55,639 bases of DNA. It comes from an uncultured Anaerostipes sp. GTDB lineage: Bacteria > Bacillota > Clostridia > Lachnospirales > Lachnospiraceae. Below are positions 1 to 8,545 of the stretch, piece by piece. Position 1 is the first letter of the stretch; each line of letters opens with the position of its first letter. The DNA lies in the NCBI GenBank assembly GCA_900756035.1, contig CAAEIR010000238.1, positions 1-55,639 of the forward strand, written 5' to 3'. Below the pieces are notes generated by a model. That model ran no database searches. It was given only the letters and a program-made list of their open reading frames with translations, and was not told where the DNA came from. Position numbers and translations under genes: made by a program.

Positions 1-2
1 GA

Positions 3-1880
3 AATATACATATAAAGTCGTTTCCTTTGAATACATTGTATGAAGTATTTAAATTGTTATTTGGTTTAATCGTGTTTGACTTTATACTTCTTATGCTTTA
101 CCTTAAAAAAGAACTGGTGAAGTTTTCTTTTTATAAGCAAAGAAAGGTATCTTTATTCCTTTTGGCTTCGATAGCCTTTTTATCTTCTTTGCCGCTTTTT
201 GTTGATTATTTAATATGGGGACATGATTTGGCTTTCCATCTAATGCGGATAGAAGGTCTAAAAGATGGTTTGTATTCAGGAGCGTTTCCGGTAAAAATAC
301 AACCTACATGGTGTAACAATAATGGCTATGCAGTAGGAGTATTTTATGGTGATTTATTATTATATATTCCCGCTTTTTTAAGAGTATTGAGGGTTCCTGA
401 ATATATCGCTTATAAAATTTACGTTGCAATAATTAATATTGTAACTGTATGTATTTCATATTTTTGTTTTAATAAAATAAGTAAAAATAAAATTTATGGC
501 ATTTTAGGTTGTGCATTATACACATTATCTATGTATCGTTTGACAAATGTATATGTGAGGGCCGCAGTCGGAGAATATACAGCAATGGCTTTTCTTCCAT
601 TAATATTGCTTGGATTTTATAAGGTATTTATGGATGACATAAATGATAAAAATTATAAGAAGAACTTATGGTATTTGGTAATAGGTTTTACAGGAGTAAT
701 ACAATCACATATTTTGAGTTTCGAAATGGTTGTTTTTTTTAGTGGTGTTGTATGTCTGTTGATGATTAAGCGAACCTTTAGAAAAAGTACCTTTTTATTA
801 CTCCTTAAATCTACATTCACAACAATATTATTAAACTTAGGATTCCTTATACCACTTTTTGATTATATGAGGGATGTACTAATCATTAATGATAAGAGTA
901 GAACAACCGATAGTATTTACTGGATTCAAAAATCAGGTATATACATATCACAGATATTAGGAAATTCTTTTAATAAAAATGGGCAAAATCAATTTTCAAA
1001 GCTGGGAATGGCCGGAGAGATGCCTTTAGGAATAGGTTTGGTATTTGTAATTATAGGAATTATTTTTCTTTATATTCTTTTTGTTAAAAATTATAGTACT
1101 AAAGAAGGTATATTTTGTTTATTATTGATTTTAATGGCATTATTTTTAACGACTAATTTATTCCCATATGATTATTTGTGCGAAAAGTTAGGAAAGCTAA
1201 GCCTTTTTATAACTAATTTACAATTTCCATGGCGCTTTTTATCTATAGCTTCTGTGCTGTTAAGTTGGTTAGCGTGTATAGTTTTTGTAACTTTATCTGG
1301 TAAAATAAACTGGATTGAGATAAAAAAAATTATAGTTTGTTTGGGGTTAATTCTTTTTATACAATCAATATATTTTATTGGTAGTATACTGAATAATTCA
1401 GATGCAACACGTATTTATGATACTGCTGGAAATACAACCTTTGCAGGAATGGGATATGAATATCTCCCTATGAATACAAATCCTCAGGAATTAGATCGCA
1501 TTCCAAGAAGTTCCAGTGATAATTTAAATATTAAAGAATTTGAACAGCAATATAATAGAATAACCTTGTGTCTGGAAAACACAGGTACTCAAGAAGAATT
1601 CGTTGAGGTGCCGCTTGTATATTATAGAGGTTACAAAGCACGAGATATAAATAGTGGGTTGGAATTTCCTGTCGGATATGGTACAAATAGTAGAATAAGG
1701 GTTAAACTGCCAATAAATTTCAATGGTACTATAAATATTTATTTCCAAGAACCGTGGTATTGGAGATTAAGTGAATTAGTGTCTGTTATTACTCTAATTT
1801 TAATATGCGTTTATGTAATATTTGAAAAGCATAAATTACTTAAATTAGATAATAATAAAAGTGATAAAAATATCATATAA
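3..1880 (+). CDS. YfhO/PTPS-related polytopic GT-C membrane protein (5' end probably outside window)
   Basis: A large multi-spanning membrane protein that resembles the '6-pyruvoyl-tetrahydropterin synthase-related' / YfhO superfamily of GT-C-fold proteins. The first extracytoplasmic loop carries the acidic-His cluster GHDLAFHLMR, followed by the family pattern RAAVGEYTAMAFLPLILLG, about twelve hydrophobic segments and a soluble C-terminal beta-rich stretch. The earliest usable start is a TTG at 27 with no visible ribosome binding site, and the frame stays open to the left edge, so I treat the 5' end as truncated. It overlaps the following CsbB-like glycosyltransferase region and the pair fits the known YfhO/CsbB scheme, in which the GT2 makes a lipid-linked sugar and the GT-C protein transfers it to a polymer outside the cell. 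The acceptor is unknown. Codon use is very AT-rich. Confidence 0.75.
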   Translation, partial: NIHIKSFPLNTLYEVFKLLFGLIVFDFILLMLYLKKELVKFSFYKQRKVSLFLLASIAFLSSLPLFVDYLIWGHDLAFHLMRIEGLKDGLYSGAFPVKIQPTWCNNNGYAVGVFYGDLLLYIPAFLRVLRVPEYIAYKIYVAIINIVTVCISYFCFNKISKNKIYGILGCALYTLSMYRLTNVYVRAAVGEYTAMAFLPLILLGFYKVFMDDINDKNYKKNLWYLVIGFTGVIQSHILSFEMVVFFSGVVCLLMIKRTFRKSTFLLLLKSTFTTILLNLGFLIPLFDYMRDVLIINDKSRTTDSIYWIQKSGIYISQILGNSFNKNGQNQFSKLGMAGEMPLGIGLVFVIIGIIFLYILFVKNYSTKEGIFCLLLILMALFLTTNLFPYDYLCEKLGKLSLFITNLQFPWRFLSIASVLLSWLACIVFVTLSGKINWIEIKKIIVCLGLILFIQSIYFIGSILNNSDATRIYDTAGNTTFAGMGYEYLPMNTNPQELDRIPRSSSDNLNIKEFEQQYNRITLCLENTGTQEEFVEVPLVYYRGYKARDINSGLEFPVGYGTNSRIRVKLPINFNGTINIYFQEPWYWRLSELVSVITLILICVYVIFEKHKLLKLDNNKSDKNII

Positions 1881-1911
1881 AATGAAATACAAAGAGAAGC
1901 GGATAATAATT

Positions 1912-2901
1912 ATGAAAAAAATTAGTGTAATAATTCCTTGTTACAATGAAGAACAAAGCATCAATGAAATGTATATAAGACTGAAAAACATTTTTAGTAA
2001 AGACTTGAAGAACTATGACTATGAAATAATTTATGTGGATGATTATTCAAAAGATCAAACGAGAAAAGAAATAGAACGGATTTGTAATTTAGATAGCAGG
2101 GTAAAGGCAGTATTCAATGCTCGGAATTTTGGCTTTGATCGGAATGTATTTCAGTCATATCAGTATGCTTCAGGGGATTGTGCATTTATGTTATTTGGTG
2201 ATTTGCAGGATCCGCCTGAGTTACTGCCAGAATTTGTGAGAAGATGGGAGTTGGGTTATAAATGTATTGTAGGTCAAAGGAAAAAGAGTGATGAGAATTT
2301 TATTATGTATAGGCTGAGACGTTTATACTATAAAATAATAGATACATTATCTGATTCTAAACAAATAGAAATGATTAATGGTTTCGGATTGTATGATAGA
2401 GCTTTTTTAGATATATTAAAACAAATAGAGGAAACAAAGCCATTCTTTAAAACGGTATTAAGTGAATATGGGATAAACATGTGTATTATACAATATGAAC
2501 AGGCTGTAAGTAATCGTGGAAAAAGCAATTTTAATTTTCTGAAAAATTATGATTTCGCAATGCATGGAATTACTTCTTCAACGAAACTTTTAATGAGACT
2601 GGCTACGTTTATAAGTGTCCTTGTTGGTATTATTTGCATGGGTTTATCACTATATGTTTTTATAAGAAAAATTTTATACTGGGATACATACCCCCTTGGA
2701 TCAGCCTCGATAATGGTTGGGGTTTTCTTTTTAGGTGCTGTGCAGCTGTTTTTTATAGGGGTACTTGGAGAATATATCCTGAGTATCAATGAACGTGTTG
2801 GTAAAAAACCAAGGGTTATAATAGAGAAAACTATAAATATGGAAGAGAAGGAAGTGTTTAGTAATGGGGATAGAGATACAGAAATACAAAAAGAAAAATA
2901 G
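1912..2901 (+). CDS. GT2 polyprenyl-phosphate glycosyltransferase (CsbB/GtrB-like)
   Basis: Family 2 glycosyltransferase of the DPM1/GtrB/CsbB type: N-terminal GT-A domain opening with VSVIIPCYNEEQS-like residues (here ISVIIPCYNEEQS), a VDDYSKD nucleotide-binding stretch, the FGDLQDPPE metal-binding region, and two C-terminal membrane helices around residues 225-290. It should transfer a sugar from a nucleotide donor to undecaprenyl phosphate on the cytoplasmic face. The frame is open from a GTG at 1861, but I choose the ATG at 1912: it follows an AAGAGAAG stretch and begins right at the conserved fold, whereas the upstream start lies inside the preceding gene. The family consensus DADLQ is altered to FGDLQ at the first Asp. 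It overlaps the next gene by 38 bases, so it is part of the same transcript. Confidence 0.85.
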   Translation: MKKISVIIPCYNEEQSINEMYIRLKNIFSKDLKNYDYEIIYVDDYSKDQTRKEIERICNLDSRVKAVFNARNFGFDRNVFQSYQYASGDCAFMLFGDLQDPPELLPEFVRRWELGYKCIVGQRKKSDENFIMYRLRRLYYKIIDTLSDSKQIEMINGFGLYDRAFLDILKQIEETKPFFKTVLSEYGINMCIIQYEQAVSNRGKSNFNFLKNYDFAMHGITSSTKLLMRLATFISVLVGIICMGLSLYVFIRKILYWDTYPLGSASIMVGVFFLGAVQLFFIGVLGEYILSINERVGKKPRVIIEKTINMEEKEVFSNGDRDTEIQKEK

Positions 2902-4330
2902 TTATTATATTTTTGGAGGCTTATTTCTAGCCATTAGTTTGCTGCTTTTTTATAGTTTTATATATAATGATATATTAGAAACAATGCGGGTAGGTATTAG
3001 CTTTTGGGATGACTTATTTTCTGGAAACGTTAAGTATTTCTATGCGGGGCGTTGGGAAATGACACCTTTTGCCTATAATAAAGTAGTACAGGCAGTTTAT
3101 GATTTCCCTATCTATATTATTTTTGCAATTTGGAATTTGCCTTTGTGGTGTTTAGAAAAATTCTTTGGGGTAGATATTTTTAATTCTATTTTATGTTTAA
3201 TGTGGGGAAAAACACTGTTATTGCTTGCGGTTATACTGATTACGTGGGCAATTCATAAGCTATGCATTACCTTAAAGTTAAGTAAGGAAATAGCTTGGTT
3301 GGTATGTGTTCTATTTATAACTTCTAATTTTTTTATGACTTCAATCATAATGATGAGTGCTTATGATATTATTGCATTATACTTTGCTATTGAGGGAATG
3401 AATTTCTATTTTCAAGAAAATAATAAGGGTTTTTTGCTTTGTTTTATGTGTGCTATTCCATTAAAATTTTTTGCATTATTACTATTTGTTCCTCTATTGC
3501 TATTAAAAGAAAAAAGAGTTCCTTATATAATCGGATATGTTTTTTTGAGTATATTACCGATTCTATTTTTTAGGCTTATCCTTCCTTGCAGAGCTGTATA
3601 TGGCGAGCCTGAGACTGTTGCATTTAACTTAATTAATATGGTTAAATCTACAAATTTGAGTAATCTTGCATTTTTATATGCAGTAGCATATGAGCAGCCA
3701 GTTGCTTTAAGCAGAATGTATCCGTCGATTTTCGCCTGGATTGTATTATTTTTACTTTGTTATTTTGTTAAAATTGATAACAAAGAGAAATTGAACAGGT
3801 GGGGGATATATGTCTGTTTTGTATCGTATGCAATTCTTTTTGTTTTGTGTATGTCACACCCGTATTGGCTTCTTATTATTGTTCCATTGATTGTGATCAT
3901 GATTGGTCAGAATTATAAATATTTATATGTAAACCTTGTTATAGAGACTGTTATGACATGGGGAATGATATTTGCTCAAATTTTAAAATTTCCGTGGTGT
4001 TTTGGTAATGCAATTGTTGCAGGAATGTTTTGGCCTAAAATTTTAGGAAACCAGGATATATTTCATCCGGTAACCCCTCTGACTATATATACTAAAATAA
4101 CTGGTTCAGATAGTTCTCAAGGTTACTTTATTGGTGCCGGTTGCTCGGTATTTATTGCGGGTATTTTATTATTTGCAGTAATTAATTATCCGGGATTGAA
4201 GAAAGAATTGCCTTTTATCAATATTAATGAAAAACCCGCGAAATGGCTTATAATACTGAGAATTTTTGCAGGCTTTGTGATCGCCATAATACCGTTAATT
4301 ATGCATGTTATAGGTGTGTATCTGGTGTAG
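2864..4330 (+). CDS. Polytopic membrane protein, probable GT-C glycosyltransferase
   Basis: A 488-residue integral membrane protein with roughly 11-12 hydrophobic segments and short loops. I do not recognise a named family. The first extracytoplasmic loop (about residues 35-75) holds an acidic-aromatic cluster with WDD and GRWEMTP, the position where GT-C enzymes carry their catalytic acid; this is suggestive only. The ATG at 2864 lies inside the end of the GT2 gene and follows a purine-rich AAGAGAAGGAAG stretch, implying translational coupling. Placement directly after a polyprenyl-phosphate glycosyltransferase supports use of the lipid-linked sugar, but it could also be a structural or polymerase-like protein. 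Base composition is AT-rich like its neighbours. Confidence 0.6.
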   Translation: MGIEIQKYKKKNSYYIFGGLFLAISLLLFYSFIYNDILETMRVGISFWDDLFSGNVKYFYAGRWEMTPFAYNKVVQAVYDFPIYIIFAIWNLPLWCLEKFFGVDIFNSILCLMWGKTLLLLAVILITWAIHKLCITLKLSKEIAWLVCVLFITSNFFMTSIIMMSAYDIIALYFAIEGMNFYFQENNKGFLLCFMCAIPLKFFALLLFVPLLLLKEKRVPYIIGYVFLSILPILFFRLILPCRAVYGEPETVAFNLINMVKSTNLSNLAFLYAVAYEQPVALSRMYPSIFAWIVLFLLCYFVKIDNKEKLNRWGIYVCFVSYAILFVLCMSHPYWLLIIVPLIVIMIGQNYKYLYVNLVIETVMTWGMIFAQILKFPWCFGNAIVAGMFWPKILGNQDIFHPVTPLTIYTKITGSDSSQGYFIGAGCSVFIAGILLFAVINYPGLKKELPFININEKPAKWLIILRIFAGFVIAIIPLIMHVIGVYLV

Positions 4331-4385
4331 CTAATGTTCGCTTTTTTAGTAAAAGTACTGGGAATTTGTAGAATGGGGAGATTTG

Positions 4386-5849
4386 ATGTTATTTAATTCG
4401 ATAGATTTTTTATTCTTTTTTACTATTGTTACAATCCTTTACTATTTAATCCCTCTTAAAAAAAGATATATTTTTATAGTATTTGCCAGTTATATTTTTT
4501 ATATGTTTTGGAATATTGGGAATATAGTAATTCTGCTGTATGTTACCTTAATAACATATATCGCAGGCAGGTTATTGGAATTATTTAATAGTAATAAGCA
4601 AAGAAAACTGGTTTGTATACTAGCAGGTATTCTCTGTTTTGTTATTTTATTTATGTATAAATATTATGATTTCGTAGTAAAAAATTTATGTTTTTTATTG
4701 CAAAAATTTGGCTTGCAGATTTCTTATTCTCCCATTAACTTAATTTTGCCTGTAGGCATTTCTTTTTTTATTTTTCAGGCTTTTGGATATGTGCTTGATG
4801 TATATAATAAAAAAATCTCAGCTGAAAAAAATTTATTAAAATATGCTGCTTTTGTTTCCTTCTTTCCCAATTTACTTTCAGGACCTATTGAACGGGCAAG
4901 CAATCTTTTAAGGCAAATTAGTAGAGGGGCTCAAGGAAATCTTGAGCAGATTAAGAAGGGGTTGTTGCAGATTGCTTGGGGATTATATTTGAAAATAGTA
5001 TTATCGAACAATATAGCTCCAATTGTTAATTTAGTTTATGATAATTTTACCGCTTATAGAGGAATTGAAATAGTTATAGCCACAATTTTATTTGGGATAC
5101 AAATCTATTGTGATTTCGCAGGGTATTCTTATATGGCTATAGGATGCGCGAATATATTAGGTTTTTCATTAAGGGACAATTTTCAGGAACCATATTTTTC
5201 TGGGAATATAGCCGAGTTTTGGCGGAGATGGCATATATCATTAACGAGTTGGTTTAGGGATTACATATATATTCCACTTGGTGGGAATCGAAAAGGAAAA
5301 TTGAGAAAATACATTAATACTTTTATAGTATTTTTAATTAGCGGTTTGTGGCATGGTGCCAGTTGGTCATATGTTTTTTGGGGTGGTCTGAATGGGTGTT
5401 ATATAATAATAGAAGATTTTGTATATTCAAAGTTAAATAAAATAAGAGGAAGCAGGAAAAAAAATGGCCTTCTATTTCTTTTATCATGCTTGTTAACATT
5501 TATTTTTGTTGATTATGCCTGGATGTTTTTCCGAGCAGATAGTTTTCGGCAAGGTATAGATATGACAAAAATGATTTTATTTAAGATGCAGGCTGAGTAT
5601 TTATTTAATGGTACAGTCATTAGTGAACTAGGTGGTGGAAAAAAACTCTTAGTTATTTTTTTAGGGGTTTTGATTTTGGTTGTGGTTGATTATTTACAAT
5701 ATAATAATTTCGATATTGTAAGAAAAATATTTTCCTGTCATGTAGTGATACGATGGGGGATATATTTAGGGCTGTTGTTTGTTATAATAGTATTTGGAAT
5801 TTATGGGTATTCATATGAGCAAACGCAATTTATTTATTTTCAATTTTAA
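4386..5849 (+). CDS. MBOAT family O-acyltransferase (AlgI/DltB-like), copy A
   Basis: Membrane-bound O-acyltransferase of the AlgI/PatA/DltB class, expected to move an acyl group across the membrane onto a surface polysaccharide or an SGNH partner. Evidence: N-terminal LFNSIDFLFFF motif typical of AlgI-like proteins, the DFAGYSYMAIG segment, FWRRWHISLTSWFRDYIYIPLGGNRKG, and the catalytic histidine in SGLWHGASWSYVFWGGL. Length (487 aa) is normal for the family. A TTG codon immediately precedes the ATG at 4386; I choose the ATG because GGGGAG sits a few bases upstream. Its last 35 bases overlap the start of the SGNH gene downstream, the usual MBOAT/SGNH pairing. First of four MBOAT genes in this window. 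Confidence 0.93.
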   Translation: MLFNSIDFLFFFTIVTILYYLIPLKKRYIFIVFASYIFYMFWNIGNIVILLYVTLITYIAGRLLELFNSNKQRKLVCILAGILCFVILFMYKYYDFVVKNLCFLLQKFGLQISYSPINLILPVGISFFIFQAFGYVLDVYNKKISAEKNLLKYAAFVSFFPNLLSGPIERASNLLRQISRGAQGNLEQIKKGLLQIAWGLYLKIVLSNNIAPIVNLVYDNFTAYRGIEIVIATILFGIQIYCDFAGYSYMAIGCANILGFSLRDNFQEPYFSGNIAEFWRRWHISLTSWFRDYIYIPLGGNRKGKLRKYINTFIVFLISGLWHGASWSYVFWGGLNGCYIIIEDFVYSKLNKIRGSRKKNGLLFLLSCLLTFIFVDYAWMFFRADSFRQGIDMTKMILFKMQAEYLFNGTVISELGGGKKLLVIFLGVLILVVVDYLQYNNFDIVRKIFSCHVVIRWGIYLGLLFVIIVFGIYGYSYEQTQFIYFQF

Positions 5850-6774
5850 AAAGAAAAAGATTGTTATTTTTATGATTAAATGTTTTACATTGTTGCTTAT
5901 CTTATTTGTTTTTTGTTTTGAGATTATTATGCCGCAATATCTTTATGGATTTAATGCCTCTATTTTAGATAAAGTGCAAAGAGCAGAAAGCATAAAGGAG
6001 CCGAAGATTCTTCTTATTGGAAATTCTAATTTAGTATTTGGGATAGATTCAAAGATGATAGAGGAACAAGTTGGCATGCCGGTAGTCAACTTAGGTGTGC
6101 ATGCAGGACTTGGCAATGCGTTTTTAGACAATATATCAAAGTATTTTGTTAATGAAGGAGATATAGTAATATTTTGCCATACAGAATATAAAGACGATGA
6201 TAGAATTTTAAATGATGAATTAGCATGGATTACGATAGAGAATCATTTTGAATTATGGAAATTTATCAGAGTGAAGGATATCTGGGGAATGATAAAAGCA
6301 TATCCTACGTATCTGAAGGATTGCATAGAGTTATGGATAGCTGGAGAAGGAAATAGAAAAACTGGCGAGGCATACACAAGAGAATTTTTTAATGAGTATG
6401 GAGATAATGTTTATCCAAGGGAAGCATTGCAAATGAATTTTAGTGCCGGGCAAATAAATATACCGGAAATAAACGATACATGTATTAATAGGATGAATAA
6501 GTTAAATACAATAATTAGGGAAAAAGGAGGAGTAATGGCAGTGGCCGCATATCCCATTGTTAGTTGTGAGTATACTCCTCCTGTAGAAGATTATGATAAT
6601 TTTCAAAAAAAATTGGCAATGGAGCTACAATGTCCTATAATTTCAGATTTTACAGACTATATAATAGATGAAAAATATTTTTTCGATTCTGCTTATCATC
6701 TGAATGATCAAGGTGTGAAGATTCGTACTGAGAAATTAATTGGTGATATTGAAAAATGGATTAGCTCTAACTGA
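5815..6774 (+). CDS. SGNH-like acyltransferase partner of MBOAT A
   Basis: Membrane-anchored extracytoplasmic SGNH-fold protein (AlgJ/AlgX/DltD-like role). After a basic N-terminus (KKKK) there is one membrane helix at about residues 20-40. The SGNH block I is LLIGNSN with Ser71 and the last block is D291-SAY-H295 followed by LNDQG, giving plausible catalytic Ser/Asp/His. Start codon is uncertain: ATG at 5815 lies inside the MBOAT gene; ATG at 5872 is the alternative, but would remove the positive charges before the membrane helix. The 3' end overlaps a convergent gene by 8 bases. It probably receives the acyl group delivered by the MBOAT protein and moves it to the glycan, as known for the DltB/DltD and PatA/PatB pairs. 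Confidence 0.82.
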   Translation: MSKRNLFIFNFKKKKIVIFMIKCFTLLLILFVFCFEIIMPQYLYGFNASILDKVQRAESIKEPKILLIGNSNLVFGIDSKMIEEQVGMPVVNLGVHAGLGNAFLDNISKYFVNEGDIVIFCHTEYKDDDRILNDELAWITIENHFELWKFIRVKDIWGMIKAYPTYLKDCIELWIAGEGNRKTGEAYTREFFNEYGDNVYPREALQMNFSAGQINIPEINDTCINRMNKLNTIIREKGGVMAVAAYPIVSCEYTPPVEDYDNFQKKLAMELQCPIISDFTDYIIDEKYFFDSAYHLNDQGVKIRTEKLIGDIEKWISSN

Positions 6775-8362
6775 CAATATATCCCTCAGCATAAGCAGAT
6801 TCAAATAGCAATTCCCAAGTCCTATATCCGAGTTCACTTTGGATATAGGACTTGGCTTTTTCTATATCCACGCCATCCTCGATATAGACAAGAATTTTAT
6901 TGTAATCAGATATTGTTTTATCTGATACAGAATTCCAGAGAAGCCCATCAATATAATAAATTTTCTCATACTCCAGAAAAGAAGGAAATTCACTCCAAAT
7001 CTTCCAATGATATTCATCTGCACTGATATAAATACAGAAATTATTCTCACTAGTATACTCTTTGATTGCTTGATTTCTATCAGAAAACCAATATCTTGAT
7101 TGTTCGACATTACCGGTCATATGATGTATGGAAAAAAAGGCTCCAATACATAAAATCAATGCTGCAATAAAATAATTTATAGAAACTGTTCGTACATTAG
7201 ACAGCGTTATCTTTGTTAGCATTACGACCCCAGCAGCAGTTAATCCAAATATAATTCCATACACAGGAGTAATATAACGATCTATCACATAAGGAGATAT
7301 TTTTGTTACAGTTAAGAAGTAAAGTATTGCTGGTAATGATAAAATTAACGTATAAGCAATATTTTTTACCGTCAGTTTTTTAAGCAATAGCAAAAGAAGT
7401 GCCCAAAAAAGCATTATAACCAGAATCTGGCCAAGATGCCTGTTGGCTAACTGACGGCTCATTATAGAAAACATTTCACGTATATCGCCGAAAGTCCCCT
7501 GAATGCTTACAAGCTTATGCGCGGCTTCTTCTCCCCGATATCCCGAAAAAATATGTTTAATCATTGTTGGATACATAATAACGCTGCAGATACCTGATAT
7601 CAATATTGTTAAGACGTATTGAAATAAAGCTGTCCACTTCTTCTGGATGAATAGAATAAGGCAAAAAAATGCAGCAAGCCAAAAAAGAAAAATAAGAAAA
7701 TAATATTGAGAGAGCGTGCCAAGTATAGTAACGAGAGCTAAAAGTATAAGCTGCTCAAATTTAAATTTATCAGAAGTAAGCTTGAGTGTAAGGAACATAC
7801 GCAAATGAAGATAATATTGTAACGTCACCAAAAGCATAAGGAGAACGTACATTCTGATAAAAAGGACATTATTAATAACACCATATGTCATACCGAATAT
7901 AAAACATATGGTTAATGGTAAAAAGCCGCCACCTATAAATAAGCGAAGCAGTAAAAAGAGAACGAATAATGAAAGAAGGGTCAATATTATATTAAGCGCT
8001 ATGCCATACCACATGGAAAACTGTCCAGGAAAAATTGAACATATAGTATGCAAAAGGATATAATAAAAAGGCGGGTGTACATCTGTGGCCTGATTTCTTA
8101 CTGGAATTTCGTAATGGAACCGGTACCCTTCCTTAACAGATAAAGCGTCGTGGAAATATTCAGAAGGATACCAGGAATTATCCTGCAATGCAGTAAGCTC
8201 CTTATAGTTGACCTCCGAATTAGAGGACATGTACGAAAATACTTCATCTCCATCATAGCCAATTTTGGTATGGCCAAAATGTATATAGACAACACATAAT
8301 ATTAAAGTATAGCAAATTGTGAGCAGACAGAGGAAAAAGGTTTTATAAGATTTTCTGTTCAT
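6767..8362 (-). CDS. GT-C (ArnT/PMT-like) membrane glycosyltransferase
   Basis: Polytopic protein of 531 residues with about 12 membrane helices and a short soluble C-terminus. The first extracytoplasmic loop has GYDGDEVFSYMSSN, with the Asp-Glu pair expected in GT39/ArnT-like GT-C enzymes, and a following VHPPFYYILLH motif at the start of the next helix, again typical of the PMT/ArnT group. It should transfer a sugar from a polyprenyl-phosphate donor to an acceptor outside the cell. The ATG at 8360-8362 follows TGGAGAAA. It is monocistronic and convergent to the MBOAT/SGNH operon; its last 8 bases overlap that operon and its 3' coding region contains the operon's terminator hairpin. Sugar and acceptor cannot be told from the sequence. 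Confidence 0.8.
   Translation of the reverse strand: MNRKSYKTFFLCLLTICYTLILCVVYIHFGHTKIGYDGDEVFSYMSSNSEVNYKELTALQDNSWYPSEYFHDALSVKEGYRFHYEIPVRNQATDVHPPFYYILLHTICSIFPGQFSMWYGIALNIILTLLSLFVLFLLLRLFIGGGFLPLTICFIFGMTYGVINNVLFIRMYVLLMLLVTLQYYLHLRMFLTLKLTSDKFKFEQLILLALVTILGTLSQYYFLIFLFWLAAFFCLILFIQKKWTALFQYVLTILISGICSVIMYPTMIKHIFSGYRGEEAAHKLVSIQGTFGDIREMFSIMSRQLANRHLGQILVIMLFWALLLLLLKKLTVKNIAYTLILSLPAILYFLTVTKISPYVIDRYITPVYGIIFGLTAAGVVMLTKITLSNVRTVSINYFIAALILCIGAFFSIHHMTGNVEQSRYWFSDRNQAIKEYTSENNFCIYISADEYHWKIWSEFPSFLEYEKIYYIDGLLWNSVSDKTISDYNKILVYIEDGVDIEKAKSYIQSELGYRTWELLFESAYAEGYIVS
6815..6862 (+). terminator. Intrinsic terminator embedded in the 3' coding end of the convergent gene
   Basis: Perfect 15-bp inverted repeat, CCAAGTCCTATATCC at 6815-6829 and its complement at 6841-6855, with an 11-base loop and followed on the plus strand by CTTTTTC. 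It lies 41 bases past the SGNH stop codon and inside the last codons of the minus-strand GT-C gene, so it should end plus-strand transcripts while also encoding protein on the other strand. No U-run follows in the minus direction. Confidence 0.7.
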
Positions 8363-8401
8363 AGATTTTTCTCCAGTATATTTGTTTGAATAACAATTAA
8401 T

Positions 8402-8430
8402 ATTATAATCAATAAACTATATCGCGTCCA
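8402..8430 (-). promoter_or_regulatory. Promoter of the minus-strand GT-C gene
   Basis: On the minus strand TGGACG (8430-8425), 17-base spacer, TATAAT (8407-8402), about 40 bases before the start codon. A perfect -10 with a 4/6 -35 match. Confidence 0.55.
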
Positions 8431-8545
8431 GTTTTTCGTCGCGTGTTTTGATTTTATAAGACGTTAATAATTGTAAGGTTTCTTATTTTGTTTTGGTATG
8501 TTAAAATAGATACAGTTTAGTATAAAAGTTAAGCGGGGTGAAAAG

